Assembly (NCBI RefSeq): GCF_932276165.1
Contig: NC_064004.1
Location: 1,250,001-1,314,000, forward strand
Direction: 5' to 3'
From: Plutella xylostella
Taxonomy: Eukaryota; Arthropoda; Insecta; Lepidoptera; Plutellidae
Length of the DNA stretch: 64,000 nt
Part shown: in pieces, positions 30,988 to 41,829 of the stretch
Numbering within the stretch: position 1 is the first letter of the stretch
Layout: each line of letters begins with the position of its first letter
The notes under the pieces: model-generated
The model's database searches: none
What the model was told of the DNA's origin: nothing
The model's input: the letters and a program-made list of their open reading frames with translations, nothing else
Translations under genes and position numbers: made by a program

Positions 30988-31256
30988 TAAGGTTTTTAAT
31001 TTTCAGGTTTAAACTTTGTCAATATTTTCAAACTAAATAACCTAAACACTGTGAATTCTCAACCACGTAGACAATGGAGGAATTTGCTGTGTCACACATG
31101 GCATAGAGCCACAATCAGTAACCCCGACATTCAATACTAAAAGTCGCATAACTTTGGAACGGCTAAGCCGATTTCAATAAAATACGGATTTTAAGAAAAC
31201 AAATTGAACATCGGTTCAGCCGTTTGTGAGCTACGCTACTTCAGAAAGATCAATGA

Positions 31257-31557
31257 CAAAGGAATAAAGAGAGGACCTGGCATAAAAATCGGTACTTAAA
31301 AATATATCGTCGTCTCTTTTTAACTTATTGGTGTTATCCTACGTAAAAAAGGACAACAGTAGTTTTGTCTTTGCCTAAAATTACAACATTGCGACCGGTC
31401 GCCATGTTGATTGACATCCAAACACAAGGTACTTCAGCTGTCAAACAATTTGTTTGTTTACATTTTTCAAGAAAAAAGCCGCCATTTTAATTGACACCAA
31501 AGTTTAGGTAGGCGCATTTTTTTCGTGGATATGCCATGTCCTCTCTTTATTCCTTTG
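31257..31557. mobile_element. 301-bp MITE with 7-bp TCAATGA duplication
   Basis: Ends CAAAGGAATAAAGAGAGGAC and GTCCTCTCTTTATTCCTTTG are perfectly inverted. TCAATGA occurs on both sides (31250-31256, 31558-31564). The size of the duplication fits a hAT-like origin, which is an inference. Confidence 0.75.
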
Positions 31558-31688
31558 TCAATGAGACAGATACACAGACACAGACATCACAACGTCATTA
31601 CAACACGCTGTATAGAGTCAAAATAGTGAGAAAAGTAGTTCAATTTTAAGTCCGATCACCTCTGAAGTTTTAAGTTGTGGAATGTAAC

Positions 31689-31954
31689 ACACAAAAAAAA
31701 AAAAACACGCACTCACGCCTTGTACTAATGTACTCCCTTGCGGGGTAGGCAGAGGTGCATTGCTGCACCCACTTTTCGCCAGAGTGTTATGGTAGTCCCA
31801 ATGTAATAGGGGGCGGGCCTATTGCCATTTTACGGGCACATCCAAGACCCGAGAACAAATATCTGTGTTTAAACAAATATCTGCCCCAGCCGGGAATCGA
31901 AGCCGGGACCATCGGCTCAGTAGTCAGGGTCACTAACCACTACGCCATTCGGTC
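31689..31954 (-). mobile_element. SINE family B with 12-bp target duplication
   Basis: GTGGAATGTAAC at 31677-31688 and 31955-31966. Complete. Confidence 0.88.
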
Positions 31955-32162
31955 GTGGAATGTAACCTGTTACATATAAAGGAAGTTTTCTATTTTCCTT
32001 ATGAAGGTGCACAAAGGTATATTAACATAAACCTTAGGGGGTTTCGCAGGGCCACAGAGTATGCAAAATTAGAGTAAAAAATAAATAAAAAATGCTACGT
32101 TACCAAGGACTAGTTGGAAAGGGGGCGATGAGTTTCCATAAAATAAATAAGATGATCAAAAG

Positions 32163-32672
32163 GTGTAGTGGCTAGTGACCCTGACTACTATACTGAAGGT
32201 CCTGGGTTCGATTGCCGGCCGGGGAAGACGTTTCTTTAAAGACAGATATTTATACTCAGGTCTTGGGTGTTAATATGTAGTATCTGTGTAGATAAATCTG
32301 CTATCCGATCCACACACTCACGCCTTGTACTAATGTACTCCCTTGCGGGGTAGGCAGAGGTGCATTGCTGCATCCACTTTTCGCCAGAGTGCTATGTTAG
32401 TCCCAATGTAATAGGGGGCGGGCCTATTGCCATTTTACGGGCACATCCAAGACCTGAGAACAAATATCTGTGTTTAAACAAATATCTGCCCCAGCCGGGA
32501 ATCGAACCCGGGACCATCGGCTCAGTAGTCAGTGTCACTAACCACTACGCCATTCGGTCGTCCAGAGTGCCATCCGATCCGATATCCATAATATTACAGG
32601 CATTATTATTTGTCGAGTTTGGGCTCGGATGGCCGTGTGTGAGATGTCCCCACATAATAATATTTATTATAA
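32163..32672 (+). mobile_element. SINE family A, split by a family B SINE
   Basis: Head and part of the body at 32163-32305; the rest of the body and the CCCCACATAATAATATTTATT tail at 32562-32672. A family B copy in opposite orientation (32312-32561) lies between. So some family B copies moved after family A. Confidence 0.7.
32312..32561 (-). mobile_element. SINE family B nested in a family A SINE
   Basis: Complete head and body, short tail. It sits inside the family A copy at 32163-32672. Confidence 0.8.
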
Positions 32673-32713
32673 TACTGCCCTACCTAGCTGCTACTAACTA
32701 ATCCTAATCCTAA

Positions 32714-32924
32714 TCCTAACTAATATTATAAATGCGAAAGTAACTGTGTCTGTCTGTCTGTCTGTCTGTCTGTTACTCTTTCACGCCAAAACTACTGAAC
32801 GGATTTGAATGAAATTTGGTATAAATATGGTCTAGACCCTGAGAAAGAACATAGGCTACTTTTTATGCCGAAATTCCCACGGGAAAACTTTTTAAGGCGA
32901 AGCGAAGCTCGCGGGAACAGCTAG
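32714..32924 (+). mobile_element. Helitron-like element, copy 4
   Basis: TCCTAACTAATATTATAAAT start, five-unit TCTG run, GGGAACAGCTAG end before T. Confidence 0.75.
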
Positions 32925-33051
32925 TTTATTATAATACTGCCATACCTAGCTGCTACTAACTAATTTGTCTATATTGCGAGTACTCTGCACCAAGTATACC
33001 CATGGAGGTTCCCCAATATGTAGTTTGTAATAACTTGCCACTTGTACAGTC

Positions 33052-33322
33052 GACGACCGAATGGCGTAGTGGTTAGTGACCTGACTACTGAGCCGATGGT
33101 CCCGGGTTCGATTCCCGGCTGGGGCAGATATTTGTTTAAACACAGATATTTGTACTCGGGTCTTGGGTGTTGATATTTATATTTAGTATCTATCTATCTA
33201 TTATATTATTATTATTTATGTATTTGTGTAGATATATCAGCTGTCCGACACCCATAACACAGGTTCTGCCTAGCTTGGGGTCGGATGGCCGTGTGTGAGA
33301 TGTCCCCACATATTTATTATTA
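33052..33322 (+). mobile_element. SINE family A, full length
   Basis: Head with A and B boxes, body with CTATCTATCTA and TGTCCGACACCCATAACAC, end CCCCACATATTTATTATT. One base missing in the A box (GTGACCTGAC). Confidence 0.8.
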
Positions 33323-33364
33323 TTTATTTATTATTTATTATAGTCAGCCGCAAAAGTGTTTCGC

Positions 33365-33495
33365 TCTATTCTATTCTCTGTGGTTCTATTCGAGTACCTG
33401 CACCGGGCTCTCTCGAATGGAACCTTTGTGCATATCCCTTAAGTCTAAACTGCCTTCCTAAGCTTGGACCATTTTCCACCACGCTGGTCCACTGC
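33365..33495 (-). mobile_element. SINE family C, tail part only
   Basis: Shares CGAATGGAACCTTTGTGCAT and TTCCTAAGCTTGGACCATTT with the complete copy at 25683-26014; the head is missing. Confidence 0.6.
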
Positions 33496-33637
33496 TAAAC
33501 AAGCGTACTGCTCTCAAGCGGCTGTAGAATGTCTAATAAATAATAATATTTTTTTATGTAAAATTTTGTTCTAACACTCGTTAAAAATGTTTTATTTTAT
33601 TTTCTTTGGTAATACCGCCACGCCAGTATTTTTGCTG

Positions 33638-34010
33638 CCTCTGTGGTCTAGTGGTAGAAGCTTCGCTTCATGACCCAGAGGTCCCGGGTTCGATTCCCGG
33701 GTGGGACCATCAATTTGTGTTTCTAAATTGTGGTTCTAAGTTTGGTTAGGACATAGAAGGCTGATCACCTGATGTCCGAAACAGTGAAACGATCCATGCT
33801 GTCGGATGGGCATGTAAAGCAGTCGGTCCTGCGCCTAGCTCTCTCCAGTCGTGTCGGTCAATCCGTCCCATTGGGTTATGAGAGTGATGGAACAGAGAGT
33901 GCTCCTGTGTACTGCGCACACACTTGGGCACTATAATCTACTCCTGCGTAGATGGCTGATCTCAATTGAGATTGGCCGCCGTAGTCGAAATTCGGCTAGG
34001 AGGACATTAT
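33638..34010 (+). mobile_element. tRNA-headed SINE, family D
   Basis: TATTTTTGCTG at 33627-33637 and 34011-34021 is an 11-bp target duplication. The head has TCTAGTGGTAGAAGCTTCG and B box GGTTCGATTCCC and ends GGGACCA, so it looks like a tRNA, but its first bases do not pair with the last ones and a 300-bp body follows. Single copy in the window. Confidence 0.82.
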
Positions 34011-34185
34011 TATTTTTGCTGTCAACAAATTCAACAAAACCTACAAGTTTTGGTTCCTAATTAAAAAGCAGGTGTATTTTTGTAGAGAAAATTAAATTTG
34101 TGGTCTACAGTTCTACGTTTCTACTTTAAATAAAAAAATTTGCACAACTTTACATTAATAAATACCTACTTACTAAAGCGTGAAA

Positions 34186-34242
34186 TCCTAACTAATATTA
34201 TAAATGCGAAAGTAACTGAGTCTGTCTGTCTGTCTGTCTGAC

Positions 34243-34273
<31 letters not shown>

Positions 34274-34424
34274 TACTCTTTCACGCCAAAACTACTGAAC
34301 GGATTTGAATGAAATTTGGTATACATACGGTCTAGACCCTAGGAAAGAACATACGCTACTTTTTATCCCGGAATTCCCACGAGAAAAACTTTTAAGGCGA
34401 AGCGAAGCGCGCGGGAACAGCTAG
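34186..34424 (+). mobile_element. Helitron-like element, copy 5, long TCTG run
   Basis: TCCTAACTAATATTATAAAT start after A, CAGCTAG end before T. Contains the longest TCTG run of the window (about 16 units with one TGAC break). Faces copy 6. Confidence 0.75.
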
Positions 34425-34559
34425 TTAAAGTATAAATAGCGCTTGTGTGCGCGACAGTACTATTCGCTCGACTAGATATTAGCATCATATTGGCGGGGCT
34501 TCCCTCCCGACACTTGTAGACAATATGTCACAGTCCACACCCTGTAGTTGTATACAGGA

Positions 34560-34710
34560 CTAGCTGTTCCCGCGAGCTTCGCTTCGCCTTAAAAAGTTTT
34601 CCCGTGGGAATTCCGGGATAAAAAGTAGCCTATGTTCTTTCCCAGGGTCTAGACCATATGTATACCAAATTTCATTCAAATCCGTTCAGTAGTTTTGGCG
34701 TGAAAGAGTA

Positions 34711-34741
<31 letters not shown>

Positions 34742-34774
34742 CAGTTACTTTCGCATTTATAATATTAGTTAGGA
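34560..34774 (-). mobile_element. Helitron-like element, copy 6
   Basis: Inverted copy, CTAGCTGTTCCCGCGAGC at the left and TTAGTTAGGA at the right. Lies 135 bp from copy 5 in opposite orientation. Confidence 0.75.
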
Positions 34775-35441
34775 TTAGGATAATTAACATAACCAAATTA
34801 GCATATTGGAAAACACGGAAAAGAGTACTAAAGGTTTTTTTTGTTCGCCCCTCCCCACCGGAAGTCATTCGGCCCGCTACCGTCGCGCCCTCTACTTCCG
34901 GTTTGTAAACAAATAAAAATTCGTTCAAATTTTCTTTTTCGGGCTGCGTTGGGATAGGCTACTTTCGCTTGACGAAAAACTAAAAAAATATTTTTTCCCC
35001 TTTAATTTTATGTAGGTACCTACATACTTATTGCAAAATAATACCTACAATATAAGGAAATATATTTTGCTGTTTTTTTTATCATCATCAGCCAATAATC
35101 ATCCACTGCTAGACATAGGCCTCTCCCAAGGAGCGCCACAACACTCACAACACACAACCCACTAAAACATTTTTTTTAATGAACTTTTATATAAAGGGAC
35201 TAACTCGAAAAAACAAATAAGACATAAGTATAAAATTCTCTACTTTTCAAATCCTCAAAAAGCTCTGCTACGGCGAATGCGCAATTTCCTAGTTTTCCAA
35301 TAACTCCCAGCAACTGTCTTTATGTCAACACGGGACTTGGGTTTAATGTCAACACTGTCACTCCACTAGTGGCACTCTGACAGTCCCTAATGTCAGTTCG
35401 TGTTTGCGATCAAATATCTTAGAGAACCGTTCAAAGAATAA
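34775..35441. other. Gene-free stretch with an RTE tail remnant
   Basis: About 35086-35145 holds an inverted RTE 3' end (ATCATCATCAGCC, then GACATAGGCCTCTCCCAAGG). The rest is unrecognised. Confidence 0.45.
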
Positions 35442-35589
35442 GTGCCAATTTCTCCATAGTCGGTTAGAGCATAACCAGGGAGTAGTGGTTAACTTTTGAC
35501 ACATCTGTCATGGATTTTATATGGAGATGACGTTTAATTTATAAATCAAGCCCTGTCGGTTATATAACCGATTATGGAGAAATTGGCAC
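35442..35589. mobile_element. 148-bp MITE, GTGCCAATTTCTCCATAGTC ends
   Basis: Left GTGCCAATTTCTCCATAGTC and right mirror ATTATGGAGAAATTGGCAC; TAA on both sides. Second complete copy at 49069-49215; halves at 1706, 1890 (in the tandem repeat), 16880 and 41345-41475. Confidence 0.8.
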
Positions 35590-35607
35590 TAAATAAGGTA
35601 AACATAT

Positions 35608-35870
35608 AAAAAAAAAAAACACGCACTCACGCCTTGTACTAATGTACTCCCTTGCGGGGTAGGCAGAGGTGCATTGCTGCACCCACTTTTCGCCAGAGTG
35701 TTATGTTAGTCCCAATGTAATAGGGGGCGGGCCTATTGCCATTTTACGGGCACATCCAAGACCCGAGAACAAATATCTGTGTTTAAACAAATATCTGCCC
35801 CAGCCGGGAATCGAACCCGGGACCATCGGCTCAGTAGTCGGGTCACTAACCACTACGCCATTCGGTCGTC
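35608..35870 (-). mobile_element. SINE family B
   Basis: Complete. Weak flank similarity only (ACATATAAA / ACTTATAAAG), so the duplication is not clear. One base lost in GTAGTCGGG. Confidence 0.82.
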
Positions 35871-35883
35871 ACTTATAAAGACA

Positions 35884-36172
35884 GGGTTATATACGAGCAA
35901 GATGGATTGTCAGTACAAAAGAAACGTCTCGACAAATATCACCCTAGTTCTACCACTGGGCTCTTATTTTGAACTAGCTGTTCCCGCCAGCTTCGCTTCG
36001 CCTTAAAAAGTTTTCCCGTGGGAATTCCGGGATAAACAGTAGCCTATGTTCTTTCTCAGGGTCTAGACCATAAGTATACCAAATTTCATTGAAATCCGTT
36101 AAGTAGTTTTGGCGTGAAAGAGTAACAGACAGACAGACACAGTTACTTCCGCATTTATAATATTAGTTAGGA
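35884..36172 (-). mobile_element. MITE left part cut by Helitron-like copy 7
   Basis: 35884-35973 is the left part of the CTTAGATTAACAATAT family (CAAGATGGATTGTCAG, GAAACGTCTCGACAAAT). Helitron-like copy 7 follows at 35974-36172 in reverse orientation, CTAG at the left. Confidence 0.65.
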
Positions 36173-36263
36173 TTAGGATTAGTTAGGATATAAACTGGTG
36201 GCTCGCTTGCTATAGTTTAGTTATTTATACCTAAATAAATGAATCCTAAGCTAACTTCCTAAA

Positions 36264-36501
36264 TACACTGCCGGGCAATTAATAAGTTCCACTCACAAAA
36301 TGCCAGCGACAAACGAACCCAATTTTTTCAAAGATTTCATTTAAAATTTTAACAAAATATTACCGATTACCGATTGATAATGTCCTGATGCTCTGTAAAA
36401 TGTACTTCAATGTTGCAGAAGACGGCATTAAGCTAGCTTTTTCCGTTTAGAAGTAATTTGGTGCTTTTCTCAGTGGAACCTTTTCATTGCCCGTGAGTGT
36501 A
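36264..36501. mobile_element. MITE, ACACTCAC family, complete
   Basis: Left ACACTGCCGGGCAATTAATA, right TTTTCATTGCCCGTGAGTGT; TA at both borders; about 238 bp. Confidence 0.65.
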
Positions 36502-36510
36502 AATATAAAA

Positions 36511-36696
36511 CATCGCTTCGCCTTAAAAAGTTTTCCCGTGGGAATTCCGGGATAAAAAGTAGCCTATGTTCTTTCTCAGGGTCTAGACCATATGTATACC
36601 AAATTTCATTCAAATCCGTTCAGTAGTTTTGGCGTGAAAGAGTAACAGACAGACAGACAGACACAGTTACTTTCGCATTTATAATATTAGTTAGGA
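36511..36696 (-). mobile_element. Helitron-like element, copy 8, 3' end missing
   Basis: Begins at TCGCTTCGCC, so the terminal CTAGCTGTTCCCGCGAGCT is absent; the 5' end TTAGTTAGGA is present. Confidence 0.65.
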
Positions 36697-37140
36697 TTAG
36701 TTAGGATAAGCTTCCAGACATGTTACTCGTACGAGTGTAATGTCTTCTACAATTTCGCAAGACACAAATAAATTTGGCAATAAAATTGTCGACGAGATCC
36801 TGTAAAGATTAAATTGCAGACATTTCTTGTTACGTTACATGATATAATATTTATTAAAATTTAAGTATACGTTTTGTTTTGTTTGTATGAAATATTACTT
36901 AAGCAAGTGGATATGTACTCCGATATGTAACACGCATAAATTTTGGTCGGCCAAGCCGATTTTGATAAAATATATCTAAGAACACTCGGGGTAACAAACA
37001 AAAGTGAATTCGGTTCAGCCATTTTAGAGATAAGCTTCCACAGACAGATAAACAGACACGTTCACCGCTAAACACCTTACTTTTCCGTCGGATCTTTAAA
37101 ATAAGCTCTTACACTTTAGGTAATTCTACCTATATTAGTA

Positions 37141-37173
37141 TCCTAACTAATATTATAAATGTGAAAGTAACTG

Positions 37174-37204
<31 letters not shown>

Positions 37205-37580
37205 TACTCTTTCACGCCAAAACTACTGAACGGATTTGAATGAAATTTGGTATACATACGGTCTAGACCCTGGGAAAGAACATAGGATACTTTTTATCCC
37301 GGAATTCCCACGGGAAAACTTTTTAAGGCGAAGCGAAGCGCGCGGGAACAGCTATATATTATATGTATACTAGCTGTACCCGCGCGCTTCGCTTCGCCTT
37401 AAAAAGTTTTCCCGTGGGAATTCCGGGATAAAAAGTAGCCTATGTTCTTTCCCAGGGTTTAGACCGTATGTATACCAAATTTCATTCAAATCCGTTCAGT
37501 AGTTTTGGCGTGAAAGAGTAACAGAGAGACAGACAGACAGACAGACAGAGTTACTTTCACATTTATAATATTAGTAAGGA
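37141..37580. mobile_element. Helitron-like copies 9 and 10, head-to-head palindrome
   Basis: Copy 9 (+, 37141-37355; its end is CTAT in place of CTAG) and copy 10 (-, 37370-37580) face each other with 14 bp between them. The pair is a near-palindrome of about 440 bp. Confidence 0.75.
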
Positions 37581-37914
37581 TAGTAAGGATTAGTAAGGAT
37601 ATACCTGGTAGAGGTCCAAGCTGCACCTACTTTTCAATAATATGTAAAGTATCAGTAAGTACTGATAAAACAGAGCATCGAACCCGGGACTTTCGGCGCT
37701 TTTTAAAAATATTTTTATTTTAATCAGTTATCCCGGACTTCCCCTAAACGTTTCTGTCGTTAAAGATACTCGACTTAGGAAATAAATAGACCAATGATAC
37801 CCTTCTTGAGTTAGAACTGTGAATGTGGGGAGATGTGACGATCGTCGTGTTTTAGGCGGAAAATTATAATAATACTTGACCCCTCTTTAATCAAAATATC
37901 CTTCCATCCTAAGG

Positions 37915-38045
37915 TTGTCATGAAAAAATCGCTTTAAGCGATAAGACCGCCATTTTTGTACATAGTTTATAGTATTTAAGTTATGTAAGTTTCTTTTATG
38001 TGTGTGTGTACAAATAAAGAATATTCTATCTATCTATCTATCTAA
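37915..38045 (+). mobile_element. LINE 3' tail, GCGATAAGACCGCC type
   Basis: ATCGCTTTAAGCGATAAGAC, then CATTTTTGTACAT, GTACAAATAAAGAATATT and a CTAT repeat. An inverted copy of this tail is at 56288-56405. Confidence 0.55.
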
Positions 38046-38261
38046 TACAGGGTTATTGGTATGTAAGAATAAAATTTTCGGTTTTAAGTTGAAAATTTTG
38101 GAAATGGTTAAATTTCGGATAATGCATTATAGGGTTCAATCGACTGGAAATGCCTTCCTCTATCACCTCCTGAAAGGATCAGGTGTACTTATCAATAACC
38201 CGTATATTTATGTTGGATCAGCTGAAAACCAGCACTGCTGTAGCCTCATTAATAATAATAA

Positions 38262-38403
38262 TAATAAATAAATATGTGGGGACATCTCACACACGGCCAT
38301 CCGACCCCAAGCTAGGCAGAACCTGTGTTACGGGTGTCGGACAGCTGATATATATACACAAATACATAGACAGATAGATACTAAATATAAATATCAACAC
38401 CCA
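38262..38403 (-). mobile_element. SINE family A, tail part only
   Basis: Reads AATATGTGGGGACATCTCAC to ATAAATATCAACACCCA; head missing. Confidence 0.7.
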
Positions 38404-38540
38404 TTGTCTACAGCTCATGCTGAGCTGGTGCCTTTTTGACGTTCTGGAAAGCAACCTGTGTTATTGTTAGTTTTGTACTGTATTTTTTGTTGCTGTTTTA
38501 AGTAAGTCAAATTAAAGTTTCTTGATCTTTAAATATTTTT
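38404..38540 (+). mobile_element. LINE 3'UTR-like fragment
   Basis: TGCTGAGCTGGTGCCTTTTTG to CAAATTAAAGTTTCTTGATC, an untranslated tail with an AATTAAAG signal. Family not determined. Confidence 0.4.
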
Positions 38541-38710
38541 TTTTTATATATTTAAACAAATTCTTCTCCTATTGTCGGTGTCTGAAACAGCTTCCTCGCT
38601 CGAGGCGGTAATTGATATTAATTGTGGGGAGGTCCGGGGCGAGCGGGAGCGGGCACTCGGGGAGGGTACCCGGGTTCCGTAGCTACTTCAGCAAATACTT
38701 ACTTAGATAT

Positions 38711-38986
38711 AAAAAAAAAAACACGAAAACACGCACTCACGCCTTGTACTAATGTACTCCCTTGCGGGGTAGGCAGAGGTGCATTGCTGCACCCACTTTT
38801 CACCAGAGTGTATGTTAGTCCCAATGTAATAGGGGGCGGGCCTATTGCCATATCACGGGCACATCCAAGACCCGAGAACAAATATCTGTGTTTAAACAAA
38901 TATCTGCCCCAGCCGGGAATCGAACCCGGGACCATCGGCTCAGTAGTCAGGGTCACTAACCACTACGCCATTCGGTCGTCAGCTGC
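38711..38986 (-). mobile_element. SINE family B with 38-bp target duplication
   Basis: The 38 bases at 38673-38710, beginning GGTTCCGTAGCTACTTCAGC, are repeated exactly at 38987-39024. The tail has an extra ACACGAAA block before the usual end. Duplications of the other copies are 10-12 bp. Confidence 0.88.
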
Positions 38987-39117
38987 GGTTCCGTAGCTAC
39001 TTCAGCAAATACTTACTTAGATATTTGGAGGAATAATGAAAATGTAGAGTTAGATTTTTTAAAATATTAATTTGGTATAATGCCGTACGGGTTGCAGGTA
39101 TGTAATTTATATGTATA

Positions 39118-39309
39118 CTAGCTGTACCCGCGAGCTTCACTTTGCCTTAAAAAGACTAGTGTTAAATCTAATTAGACTATGTGTTAAAAACCCAGGTTGT
39201 CAGCTAAATCCATACCAAATTTCGTTAAAATCGGTTCAGCCGTTTTGACGTGAAGAAGTAACAAATACATACACACATACAAACTTTCGCATTTATAATA
39301 TTAGTAGGA
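39118..39309 (-). mobile_element. Diverged Helitron-like element, copy 11
   Basis: CTAGCTGTACCCGCGAGC at the left and CATTTATAATATTAGTAGGA at the right, but the middle differs and ACATACACACA replaces the TCTG run. A second subfamily. Confidence 0.6.
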
Positions 39310-39428
39310 TTATTTTGTGGAATCTTTTTTTTCCTACCTATAATCATTTTTTTAGCAGAAATGGGTGGCGATGTTGGTGGTGGTACGAAGTAAATATAAC
39401 TTTACTCTCTCTCTCTCTGAGCCTTCTA

Positions 39429-39692
39429 CAGGGTGTTGCAAAAAGGGTATACTAAGCCGAAACCTACATGTGCAGCATGTTATATCTAAGCCCGAAACTG
39501 AAATCAGAATTTGAAAATTCGCGAAAAAAAAAAATCTTTTTCCATAGAAACTTTGTTGGTCACGTGACTTTTACTATGGAAAAAAAATTATTTTTTTCGC
39601 GAATTTCCAAATTCTGTTTTCAGTTTCGGGCTTAGATATAACATGCTGCACGTGTAGGTTTCGGCTTGGTATACCAATTTTGCAACACCCTG
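39429..39692. mobile_element. 264-bp foldback MITE, CAGGGTGTTGCAAAA ends
   Basis: Two arms of about 115 bp mirror each other almost fully (GCCGAAACCTACATGTGCAG, TATATCTAAGCCCGAAACTG and so on). TA on both sides. A left arm only is at 47019-47118. Confidence 0.88.
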
Positions 39693-39696
39693 TATA

Positions 39697-39795
39697 GTCC
39701 ACTGTTGGACATAGGCCTCTCCTAACGATCGCCACCCCAAACGGTCACCCGCCATCTGCATCCATGCAGCGGCTTCCCGCTACCTTCCGCAGATC
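39697..39795 (-). pseudogene. RTE-type LINE C-terminal end
   Basis: On the - strand it matches the + strand end at 48600-48725 (GCGGAAGGTAGCGGGAAGCC, AGGAGAGGCCTATGTCC, AACAGTGGAC). A family A SINE tail is inserted beside it. Confidence 0.7.
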
Positions 39796-39806
39796 ATCAG
39801 TCAATA

Positions 39807-39944
39807 AATAAATAAATAAATAAATATGTGGGGACATCTCACACACGGCCATCCGACCCCAAGCTAGGCAGAACCTGTGTTATGGGTGTCGGACAGCTGA
39901 TATATCTACACAAATACATAGATAGATAGATACTAAATATAAAT
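39807..39944 (-). mobile_element. 5'-truncated SINE family A with 11-bp duplication
   Basis: ATCAGTCAATA at 39796-39806 and 39945-39955. Only the body and tail were inserted, so truncation happened during integration, as in LINE-driven copying. Confidence 0.82.
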
Positions 39945-40150
39945 ATCAGTCAATATAAAAAAACTGTGTAAATTTACAAATCACAATATAATTTTACACA
40001 AAATAACACATACTTTAGCTAAAATTTAATCCCGTCTCCTGTTAATTTAAAAGGCGATAATAATTTTGAGGATTTCCAAAAATGTCACCTCAACCCAACT
40101 TCCCCTTCTAAGCCATTTAAAAGTGCAAGATTCTCTTTTTCTTTTCCCTT

Positions 40151-40809
40151 GGATTAACAAAACGAAGTAGATGGAGGGTCAGTATAAAAGAAACGTCTCG
40201 ACAAAATGACAAGCGACTTTTATCACTGAGCTCTTATTACTCAACAACGAGACAAGTATTCGTTGTCCTAGAATAAGCAATAGACATAGAACCTTGTTCT
40301 ATGTACCTCATATAAGTACAAACTATGCTGCCAACACGTTTCTTTTGAGATCCTGTCGCCAATACAATAGTAATTTCGTAGATGTTGATTTGTTCCACCT
40401 CTCTTTCTGCCAGTTCAAAAAATGTATAAAAACAGCACTAATTGATTAGTTAACCTTCTCATGTTTGTCATTATTTCTTATGTGTAATTTTTGTTCATTT
40501 GTTATTTTTCATTTTATGTTTTTGTTCACTAAATGCTTTTATGTGTGTTTTTAGTCTGAGGAAACTTTGTTGGCATGAGTGTTAAAAGTAATCCTTATAG
40601 TAATTATTATTATTTTAAGCTGTTTGTTTCGCGAATAAATAAAACTAAAACTAAAACTATTACTTACTTCGGTTAGAAGATTTGTGACTTTATTCATTGG
40701 TAAAATGGTAAAACGGGTTGACACTGACAGTACACAAAATCCGAACAGTTTATTTGCTTGGTTTCTCTATGCGACACCACCATCCTTGTCCGTATATTGT
40801 TAATCTAAG
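40151..40809. mobile_element. MITE, CTTAGATTAACAATAT family, interrupted
   Basis: Left GGATTAACAAAACGAAGTAG and right CGTATATTGTTAATCTAAG. Between them about 40410-40660 is a LINE 3'UTR with an AATAAATAAAACTAAAACTA tail. Confidence 0.6.
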
Positions 40810-40982
40810 ACATTTCCTGAAGAATTTCTGCAGTGTGCGCCAAATTTTTCACTTCTTACGCCCACCATTGCTGTGATACATTGCAGTCTAAACGACTTCT
40901 GTCCATTTTGTTGACTTAATTAAGTCTAGAAAGCAAAACGGTGTAAGAACGAAAGTGATTACTTTTTTAGCTTTATATTTTA

Positions 40983-41176
40983 CTAGCTGTTCCCGCGAGC
41001 ATCGCTTCGCCTTAAAAAGTTTTCTCATGGGTATTCCGCGATAAAAAGTAGCCTATGTTCTTTCACAGGGTCTAGACTATCTGTATACCAAATTTCATTC
41101 AAATCCGTTCTGTAGTTTTGGCGTGAAAGAGTAATAGACAGACACGTTACTTTCTCATTTATAATATAAGTTAGGA
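40983..41176 (-). mobile_element. Helitron-like element, copy 12
   Basis: CTAGCTGTTCCCGCGAGC at the left; the TCTG run is almost gone (CAGACACG). Confidence 0.68.
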
Positions 41177-41344
41177 TTCTCTTTTTACCCGACAAAAAGA
41201 ACAATGGTAATGTGGGCGGAAAAGGACAGTGTTATAAGTTTTTATAAAATCAACCTGTGAGTTCTTAGCGTGTCGGTGAGAAACTTTAGACACTAAAGTT
41301 TAGGGAATGTCACTGTACTGACTGTACTGAAATGATTATGCCCA

Positions 41345-41475
41345 GTTTCACCTTAGTCTGTTAGATCATTTAACATCCCTGTTACATTGTAATGTCATCA
41401 ATTACCTATACCTCATCTCCATATTAAATTCTTGACAGATGTGTCAAAAGTCAACAGCTAATCCCTTGTTATGAT
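41345..41475. mobile_element. Diverged GTGCCAATTTCTCC-family MITE
   Basis: Retains ATCTCCATATTAAATTCTTG, ACAGATGTGTCAAAAGTCAA and TTATGATCTAA in inverted order relative to 35442-35589; ends worn. Confidence 0.5.
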
Positions 41476-41499
41476 CTAATATTTATTATAAAGTATTTA

Positions 41500-41750
41500 T
41501 TTATATTATTAAATTAAGCTTGTGTAACTAGTTTAATTAATTTATTAGTATATAATTTAGCACCTAAGTTCAGGGCATACTGAAAACCAGCGCTGCATAG
41601 ATTATACGAGGTATAACTCGCAGCATTGCTGAGTTTGTCCTTTTGCCACCTTTTAATCTTAAGTTAATTTTGTATTTGTGTTTTATTGTGTTTTCCCGAT
41701 TATGTGGCAATAAATGTTTTTTCCTTCTTTCTTTCTTTCTTTCAAAACAG
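41500..41750 (+). mobile_element. LINE 3'UTR, CAATAAATGTTTTTT tail
   Basis: ACTGAAAACCAGCGCTGCATA, CAGCATTGCTGAGTTTGTCC, then GTGGCAATAAATGTTTTTTC and a TTCT repeat. No coding part. Confidence 0.5.
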
Positions 41751-41829
41751 AGTATGGTGAAGCTGGGGCTTAGCCAGTCAGATTAGTGTCAATGACTGCC
41801 AATGATTGTACTGATACCTTTATTATAAA

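Noticed and set aside
33638..33710. Possible tRNA gene with GGTTCGATTCCC and a GGGACCA end
   Set aside because: The 5' and 3' ends do not pair as an acceptor stem, and a SINE body plus target duplication surround it.
34230..34272. TCTG repeat considered as a CRISPR-like or satellite array
   Set aside because: It is a simple tetranucleotide run inside a Helitron-like element, with no spacers.
2429..38996. A recurring reading frame with CCTHFSPECYVSPN in many places (for example 2429-2644, 21688-22005, 31755-31979, 35669-35878)
   Set aside because: Each lies inside a family B SINE and follows its copies; it is repeat sequence, not a gene family.
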